From assembly GCA_016208645.1 (NCBI GenBank), contig JACQXP010000059.1, forward strand, positions 1-5,215: a stretch of 5,215 bases of DNA, written 5' to 3'. The translations under genes were made by a program, and so were the position numbers. This document shows, piece after piece, positions 1 to 3,141 of this stretch. The notes beneath the pieces were generated by a model, which made no database searches, was not told the DNA's origin, and was given only the letters and a program-made list of their open reading frames with translations. Position 1 is the first letter of the stretch. Every line of letters begins with the position of its first letter. Source of the DNA: Candidatus Methylomirabilota bacterium (GTDB lineage Bacteria; Methylomirabilota; Methylomirabilia; Methylomirabilales; 2-02-FULL-66-22).

Positions 1-330
1 GAGTGGTCGGAAGAGGACCAATGCTATGTGGGAAGTTCGCCGGGGTTAATCTACGGGGGGTGCCACGGGGACAACGAGAGGGAAGTCTTCGACGAACTGT
101 GCAGAATCGTGGAAGAAGCGGTCGCGCTGTACAAGGCGGACGGAAAGGCTCTGCCGGAGCGATGGACCTGCTGGTGCCAGCGGGGAGTGGGGTACGGTCG
201 TGCTGAAAGAGAGGTGCATTCTGCTCGGGGTCAGCGGAAGCGTCGCGGCGTACAAGGCGGTGGAGCTTGTCCGGGAGCTCGCGTTGCTCGCACCTCGGCC
301 GCTGAGCCCTTGGGCGACCAAGGAGGATGC
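1..330 (+). CDS. HicB-like antitoxin, 5'-truncated by window edge, no stop of its own
   Basis: Frame 1 is open from the first base. Codons 2-53 read WSEEDQCYVGSSPGLIYGG, then a CHGD turn, then a helix with VFDELCRIVEEAVALYK and an end ADGKALPE. This is the layout of the small HicB-like fold: a WSEED-D-C strand, a P-G-GG-HGD loop and a long helix followed by a D-G-x-x-LP tail. HicB proteins are antitoxins that block a HicA mRNA-cleaving toxin; any hicA would lie left of the window. Recognisable homology stops near base 160. Beyond it the frame crosses the degenerate coaBC start copy, giving a cysteine- and arginine-rich stretch unlike any family I know. It meets no stop before the DUF4160 start at 331, so the gene has lost its natural end or is fused to what follows. 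The family call rests on motif recall, without a search. Confidence 0.55.
141..280 (+). repeat. Direct repeat copy 1 of the coaBC start region
   Basis: This segment aligns without gaps to 950-1089 (constant offset 809 bp), with 22 mismatches in 140 positions by hand count, about 84% identity. The best-matched part is 161-260. The first 20 bases match more weakly (15/20), so the left boundary is fuzzy; similarity ends abruptly after 280. It carries the ribosome-binding region and the first 27 codons of a coaBC-like gene. Confidence 0.85.
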
Positions 331-340
331 ATGCCTGTAA
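200..340 (+). pseudogene. coaBC 5' fragment (first 27 codons), truncated
   Basis: A GTG at 200 opens a frame reading MLKERCILLGVSGSVAAYKA, then VELVREL. This is homologous to the start of the intact coaBC at 1009 (MLKEKRILLGVTGSIAAYKA, then VELLREL), the N-terminal flavin-binding strand-loop-helix of the CoaC decarboxylase. After codon 27 the frame runs into unrelated sequence and stops at a TAA at 338-340, overlapping the DUF4160 start. The product would be a 46-residue peptide lacking the catalytic His, substrate clamp and CoaB domain, so it cannot be functional. Within 216-280, 7 of 10 differences from the intact gene fall at third codon positions. The fragment therefore seems to come from a coaBC that diverged while functional and was truncated later. 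Confidence 0.75.
298..315 (+). other. Possible left cassette boundary / degenerate attC 3' end
   Basis: The 11-mer GCCGCTGAGCC at 298-308 is repeated exactly at 899-909, in the right arm of the attC-like palindrome downstream of DUF2442. It is followed at 310-315 by TTGGGC, which fits the TTRRRY sequence that begins an integron cassette, although the preceding base is C, not the usual G. The spacer between the two elements is 5 bases shorter than in the downstream site, and no matching left arm is present. It is at best a decayed or recombined half-site. Confidence 0.25.
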
Positions 341-600
341 TATCCATGTTCTATGGTATCATCATTTCGATGTACTTCATCGACGACAAGCGTCACAAGC
401 GCCCACACATTCATGCGAGATACCAGGACGAGGAGGCTGTGATCGCGATACCCGAAGGCGATCTGCTGGAAGGGGGCCTTCCGCCCGGCAAGATGAGGTT
501 GGTTCTGGCCTGGGTCGAGATACACCGGGATGAGCTCGCGGCGGATTGGCAGCTCGCGGCGAGCGGTCAGAATCCGTTCAAGATCGAACCCTTGAGGTGA
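331..600 (+). CDS. DUF4160 domain-containing protein (putative TA-type module partner)
   Basis: This 89-residue protein begins MPVISMFYGIIISMYF and has the family's hallmark HKRPHIHARYQ (residues 22-32). An acidic-turn core with IPEGDLLEGGLP (40-51), a WVEIHRDELAADW helix (61-73) and the terminal PFKIEPLR follow. It matches a full-length DUF4160 protein. The start is the ATG at 331, preceded by a strong AGGAGG at 321-326; an out-of-frame ATG at 327 is ignored. The stop at 598-600 overlaps the ribosome binding site of the DUF2442 gene, so the two are almost certainly co-translated. DUF4160 and DUF2442 genes commonly occur as neighbours, and the pair has been suggested to act as a toxin-antitoxin-like unit. 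No biochemical activity is assigned here. The conserved His and Asp residues could bind metal or RNA, but that is speculation. The same frame is open upstream into the HicB-like sequence. Confidence 0.88.
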   Translation: MPVISMFYGIIISMYFIDDKRHKRPHIHARYQDEEAVIAIPEGDLLEGGLPPGKMRLVLAWVEIHRDELAADWQLAASGQNPFKIEPLR

Positions 601-603
601 GCG

Positions 604-849
604 ATGAATCCTAGAGTGAAATCCGTCATTGCAAGAGATGACTACACACTCGAAGTCACCTTTTCCAACGGGGAAGTCGGACTGTACGACTGCGCCCCAC
701 TCCTTGATTTCGGCGTTTTCAAGGAACTGCGTGACATCAGATACTTCAGGCAGGCCTTCGTGTCAGGCGGCACCGTTGTTTGGCCCCATGAGCAGGACAT
801 CTGTCCAGATACGCTGTATGAGGCCTCCCAGAGATTGATATCACGGTAG
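604..849 (+). CDS. DUF2442 domain-containing protein
   Basis: This 81-residue protein matches full-length DUF2442. It has an N-terminal VKSVIARDDYTLEVTFSNGE hairpin (residues 5-24), a short YDCAPLLDFGVFKELRD segment (28-44) and a YFRQAF strand (47-52). The family signature GTVVWPHEQDICPDTLYEAS follows at 56-75. The ATG at 604 lies three bases after the DUF4160 stop, with GAGGTGA at 594-600 as ribosome binding site. This spacing implies translational coupling and production of the two proteins together. By analogy with other two-gene modules it would be the partner, perhaps the antitoxin, of the DUF4160 protein, but which one is toxic cannot be read from the sequence. Its first 60 bases are about 47% GC, clearly lower than coaBC and priA, consistent with transfer from elsewhere. 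The stop is followed within two bases by the attC-like palindrome. Confidence 0.88.
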   Translation: MNPRVKSVIARDDYTLEVTFSNGEVGLYDCAPLLDFGVFKELRDIRYFRQAFVSGGTVVWPHEQDICPDTLYEASQRLISR

Positions 850-851
850 TG

Positions 852-921
852 GCCGAACCACGGACTCCAGCGGGCGACCCACGCATACGCATGGGCCCGC
901 CGCTGAGCCTCATCGTTGGAC
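852..921 (+). other. Candidate integron attC recombination site
   Basis: This is a 70-bp imperfect palindrome. The outer boxes are GCCGAAC (852-858) and GTTGGAC (915-921). The right box fits the attC R' consensus GTTRRRY, and the left fits RYYYAAC except for one G; five of seven positions pair. Next come short unpaired spacers (859-863 and 909-914). An inner pair of boxes follows, CTCCAGC (865-871) against GCTGAG (902-907), which pairs fully if one C (868) is left extrahelical, as in attC L boxes. An imperfect variable stem reaches a tetraloop at 885-888. The orientation relative to DUF2442 and the 2-bp distance from its stop are as expected for a cassette. Without an integrase or neighbouring attC sites it remains a candidate; it could be a chance palindrome or a terminator-like hairpin, although no T-tract follows. 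Confidence 0.42.
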
Positions 922-949
922 ATTGGCATGGATGAGAGGGTGCTATTGT

Positions 950-1089
950 CGGAAGGCCTCTGCCGAGGTGATGGACCTGCTGACGCCAGCGGGGAATGAG
1001 GTGCGGTCGTGCTGAAAGAGAAGCGCATTCTGCTCGGGGTCACCGGGAGCATTGCGGCGTACAAGGCGGTGGAACTGCTCCGCGAACTG
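950..1089 (+). repeat. Direct repeat copy 2 (intact coaBC start region)
   Basis: This is the partner of 141-280. It contains the GAGGTG ribosome binding site at 998-1003 and the GTG start of the functional coaBC. In both copies a 14-codon frame (ATG at 971 here, 162 in copy 1) ends in a TGA two bases past the coaBC GTG. This could be the 3' end of a former upstream gene. In the HicB frame this copy reads GRPLPR and a stop at 969-971, so the repeated unit may also include the last codons of a hicB-like gene. Confidence 0.85.
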
Positions 1090-2250
1090 ATGAAGCGGGA
1101 GGCTGAGGTCCAGGTGGTGATGACGGAGGCGGCCACCCGCTTCGTCGCGCCGCTCAGCTTCGAGACGCTGTCGCGGCAGCCGGTGCTCCTGGACATGTTC
1201 TCGCTGGCCTATGGGTCGCAGATCGGCCACATCGCCGCGACGGCGCGCGCGGACCTGTTCGTCATCGCGCCGGCCACGGCCCACACCATCGCCAAGCTGG
1301 CCCACGGCCTGGCCGATGACTTCATCACCAACATCTACCTGGCCAGCCGCTGTCCCATCCTCGTGGCGCCGGCCATGGACAGCGACATGTACCAGCACGC
1401 CGTGGTCCAGGAGAACTTGACCCGGTTGCGCGACCGGGGCGTCCACATAGTGGGTCCGGCCAGCGGGGAGCTGGCGTCGGGGTTGGTGGGGCCGGGACGC
1501 CTGGTGGAGCCGGCGGAGATCGCCGAGGCGATCGAACGGCTGCTGGTGTCGACCCGGGACCTGGCGGGAGAGGTGGTTCTGGTCACGGCGGGTCCGACGC
1601 GGGAACCCCTGGACCCGGTCCGGTACCTCTCGAACCGGTCCTCGGGGAAGATGGGCTATGCCATCGCCGAGGCAGCCGGCTTGCGTGGGGCGCGCGTGAT
1701 CCTGGTGAGCGGCCCCACGTCCCTGCCCCCGCCGCGGGAAGCAGACCTGATCCGGGTCGAGACGGCCCAGGAGATGTACGACGCGGTCCTGGCAAAGCTG
1801 GATGCCGCCACGGTGGTGATCAAGGCGGCCGCAGTGGCGGACTACCGGCCGAAGCAGGTCGCGAGCCGGAAGATCAAGAAGGACGAGACGGTCCCCGAAC
1901 TGACGCTGGAGTCCACGCCGGACATCCTGGCCGAGGTGGGGAAGCGGAAGGAGCGGCGGGTCCTGGTGGGCTTTGCCGCCGAAACGGATGACCTGGTGGC
2001 CAACGCCCGCAAGAAGCTGCAGCGGAAGAACCTGGACCTGATGGTGGCCAACGACGTCCGCCAGCCCGGCGCGGGCTTCGACAGCGACACCAACGTGGTG
2101 AAGATCCTGAACGCCCGGGGCGGAGTGGAAGAGCTTCCCCTGCTCTCGAAGCATGCCGTGGCCGACCGGATTCTCGATCGGGTGGTGGAGCTCCTGAAAC
2201 AGCGAGGTCAACGAGCAGAAACTGGAAAACGGAAACTGGAAACTGGCTGA
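1009..2250 (+). CDS. coaBC: Bifunctional phosphopantothenoylcysteine decarboxylase / phosphopantothenate-cysteine ligase
   Basis: This cytosolic enzyme of coenzyme A synthesis joins 4'-phosphopantothenate to cysteine (CoaB, CTP-dependent) and decarboxylates the product to 4'-phosphopantetheine (CoaC, FMN-dependent). The 413 residues are full length. The CoaC half (about 1-185) has the flavin-binding GVTGSIAAYKA (10-20), the catalytic His74 in GHIA, IAPATAHTIAKLAHG (86-100), PAMDSDMY (121-128) and a clamp GELASGLVGPGRL (153-165). The CoaB half (about 188-400) has VTAGPTREPLDPVRYLSNRS (192-211) and SSGKMG (211-216). It continues with AAAVADYRPK (273-282), KIKK (288-291), GFAAET (321-326) and ANDV (347-350). 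The GTG start has GAGGTG five bases upstream, and homology begins there. Two differences from the E. coli-type enzyme stand out: Asp for Asn in PxMNxxM, and Ser157 where the E. coli-type clamp has Cys. The last residues (about 402-413) are encoded by a short tandem repeat. A truncated copy of its start lies 809 bp upstream. Confidence 0.97.
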   Translation: MLKEKRILLGVTGSIAAYKAVELLRELMKREAEVQVVMTEAATRFVAPLSFETLSRQPVLLDMFSLAYGSQIGHIAATARADLFVIAPATAHTIAKLAHGLADDFITNIYLASRCPILVAPAMDSDMYQHAVVQENLTRLRDRGVHIVGPASGELASGLVGPGRLVEPAEIAEAIERLLVSTRDLAGEVVLVTAGPTREPLDPVRYLSNRSSGKMGYAIAEAAGLRGARVILVSGPTSLPPPREADLIRVETAQEMYDAVLAKLDAATVVIKAAAVADYRPKQVASRKIKKDETVPELTLESTPDILAEVGKRKERRVLVGFAAETDDLVANARKKLQRKNLDLMVANDVRQPGAGFDSDTNVVKILNARGGVEELPLLSKHAVADRILDRVVELLKQRGQRAETGKRKLETG

Positions 2251-2302
2251 GCCCAGTCCCCACCAGTGTCCAGTTTCCAACTTCCAGTTTCCATTTTCCC
2301 AG
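2214..2302. repeat. Inverted heptamer array between coaBC and the glycosylase gene
   Basis: Five tandem 7-bp units of ACTGGAA type (2214-2248) are followed, after a 19-bp centre, by five units of TTCCAGT type (2268-2302). The arms pair: 2224-2239 with 2284-2299 at 15/16 positions, and 2238-2246 with 2270-2278 at 9/9. The left arm codes for the tail of CoaBC and contains its TGA stop; the right arm abuts the AGGGAG ribosome binding site of the next gene. No T-tract follows, so a classic terminator is unlikely, though the transcript could fold into a stable hairpin. Confidence 0.85.
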
Positions 2303-2311
2303 GGAGCAGGA

Positions 2312-3028
2312 ATGGCCAGCGATCCTCGGGCGGCGTTGCGTGAGATCGTCGGTGAGGTCCGCGCGTATCTCGAAGCGCAGCGCGAGTTGGGCCTGGAATA
2401 CACGGACGTCCGCTGGCCGGAGGGGCCGGCCGCGGCTCGCCGCCAGACCCTGAGCGAGGTCCGCGAGGAGCTGGGGGAGTGTACCCGGTGCAAGCTGCAC
2501 CGGCACCGGACCCAGATCGTCTTCGGCGTCGGCAATCCGAACGCCCGCCTGGTCTTCGTGGGCGAGGCGCCGGGCGCGGACGAGGACGCCCAGGGCGAGC
2601 CGTTCGTGGGCCGCGCCGGCCAGCTTCTCACCAAGATCATTCAGGCCATGGGGATGCAGCGGGATGACGTCTACATCTGCAACATCATCAAGTGCCGCCC
2701 ACCCAACAACCGGACCCCCGAGAGCGACGAGATCCTGGCCTGCCAGCCGTTCCTCCTGAAACAGCTCCAGGCCATCGGCCCCCAGTTCATCTGCGCGCTG
2801 GGCGGGCCCGCGACCCAGACGCTGCTCCGGACCAAGGAGCCCATCTCGCGCCTGCGGGGGAAGTTCTATGACTTTCACGGGACCCCCCTGCTGCCCACCT
2901 TTCACCCGGCGTTCCTGCTGCGCAATCCCCACGAGAAGAAGACGGTGTGGGAGGACATGAAGCTCCTCCTGCGCGAGTTGCAGCGCACCGGCCCGCAAGC
3001 TCTGGCACCCGGGCAATCGGGCAGCTAG
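2312..3028 (+). CDS. udg: Family 4 (Fe-S) uracil-DNA glycosylase
   Basis: The protein removes uracil from DNA after cytosine deamination, starting base excision repair. It has 238 residues. An N-terminal charged helical extension (about 1-50) precedes the catalytic fold. Four cysteines suited to hold a 4Fe-4S cluster are Cys57 and Cys60 (CTRC), Cys128 (NIIKCRP) and Cys144 (ACQP). Motif 1 is GEAPGADEDAQGEPFVG (84-100), with the Glu typical of family 4. PPNNRTP follows at 130-136, and motif 2, TFHPAFLLRNP, carries His198 at 196-206. These features distinguish it from family 1 Ung and support the family 4 call. The ATG at 2312 follows AGGGAG (2301-2306), directly after the heptamer array. The last residues (PGQSGS) and the stop are supplied by the following octamer array. 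Co-transcription with coaBC and priA is likely from orientation and short gaps, unless the arrays attenuate transcription. Confidence 0.95.
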   Translation: MASDPRAALREIVGEVRAYLEAQRELGLEYTDVRWPEGPAAARRQTLSEVREELGECTRCKLHRHRTQIVFGVGNPNARLVFVGEAPGADEDAQGEPFVGRAGQLLTKIIQAMGMQRDDVYICNIIKCRPPNNRTPESDEILACQPFLLKQLQAIGPQFICALGGPATQTLLRTKEPISRLRGKFYDFHGTPLLPTFHPAFLLRNPHEKKTVWEDMKLLLRELQRTGPQALAPGQSGS

Positions 3029-3133
3029 GCAATCAGGCAACTCGGTAACGCGGAACCCCTAATGGCCAAATTGCCGAATTGCCAGATTGCCGGATCGCTT
3101 GGTTGCCAGATTGCCTGATTTGCTGTTTGCCCG
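3013..3133. repeat. Inverted octamer array between the glycosylase gene and priA
   Basis: Five tandem 8-bp units of GCAATCNG type (3013-3052) are followed by nine units of the complementary type ATTGCCNG (3062-3133), with period 8 kept throughout despite base changes. The arms can fold on each other from 3011 to 3132; the best core is 3027-3041 with 3102-3116, complementary at 14/15. The left arm contains the TAG stop of the glycosylase gene (3026-3028). The right arm ends 8 bases before the priA ATG. No T-tract is seen. Confidence 0.85.
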
Positions 3134-3141
3134 GATGAGCG

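Noticed and set aside
1..160. The frame 3 protein (3-206) as the upstream gene
   Set aside because: It is a glycine/arginine-rich shadow of the HicB-like frame; only its last 14 codons have a counterpart next to the intact coaBC.
312..319. GGGCGACC shared by 312-319 and 872-879
   Set aside because: Eight bases of GC-rich sequence are too short to support a rearranged attC arm, although the nearby 11-mer is also shared.
923..949. Possible promoter for coaBC: TTGGCA (923-928) and TATTGT (944-949)
   Set aside because: The spacing is only 15 bp and the -10 match is 4 of 6; such matches are frequent by chance. coaBC may need a promoter here now that the island separates it from its old neighbour, but the sequence does not show one convincingly.
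2224..2299. Rho-independent terminator after coaBC
   Set aside because: The hairpin is strong, but no T-run follows the right arm and a ribosome binding site begins directly after it.
943..2640. 565-codon open frame on the minus strand
   Set aside because: It lies opposite coaBC and the glycosylase gene, has no recognisable motif, and is arginine/proline/histidine-rich in the way antisense frames of GC-rich genes are.
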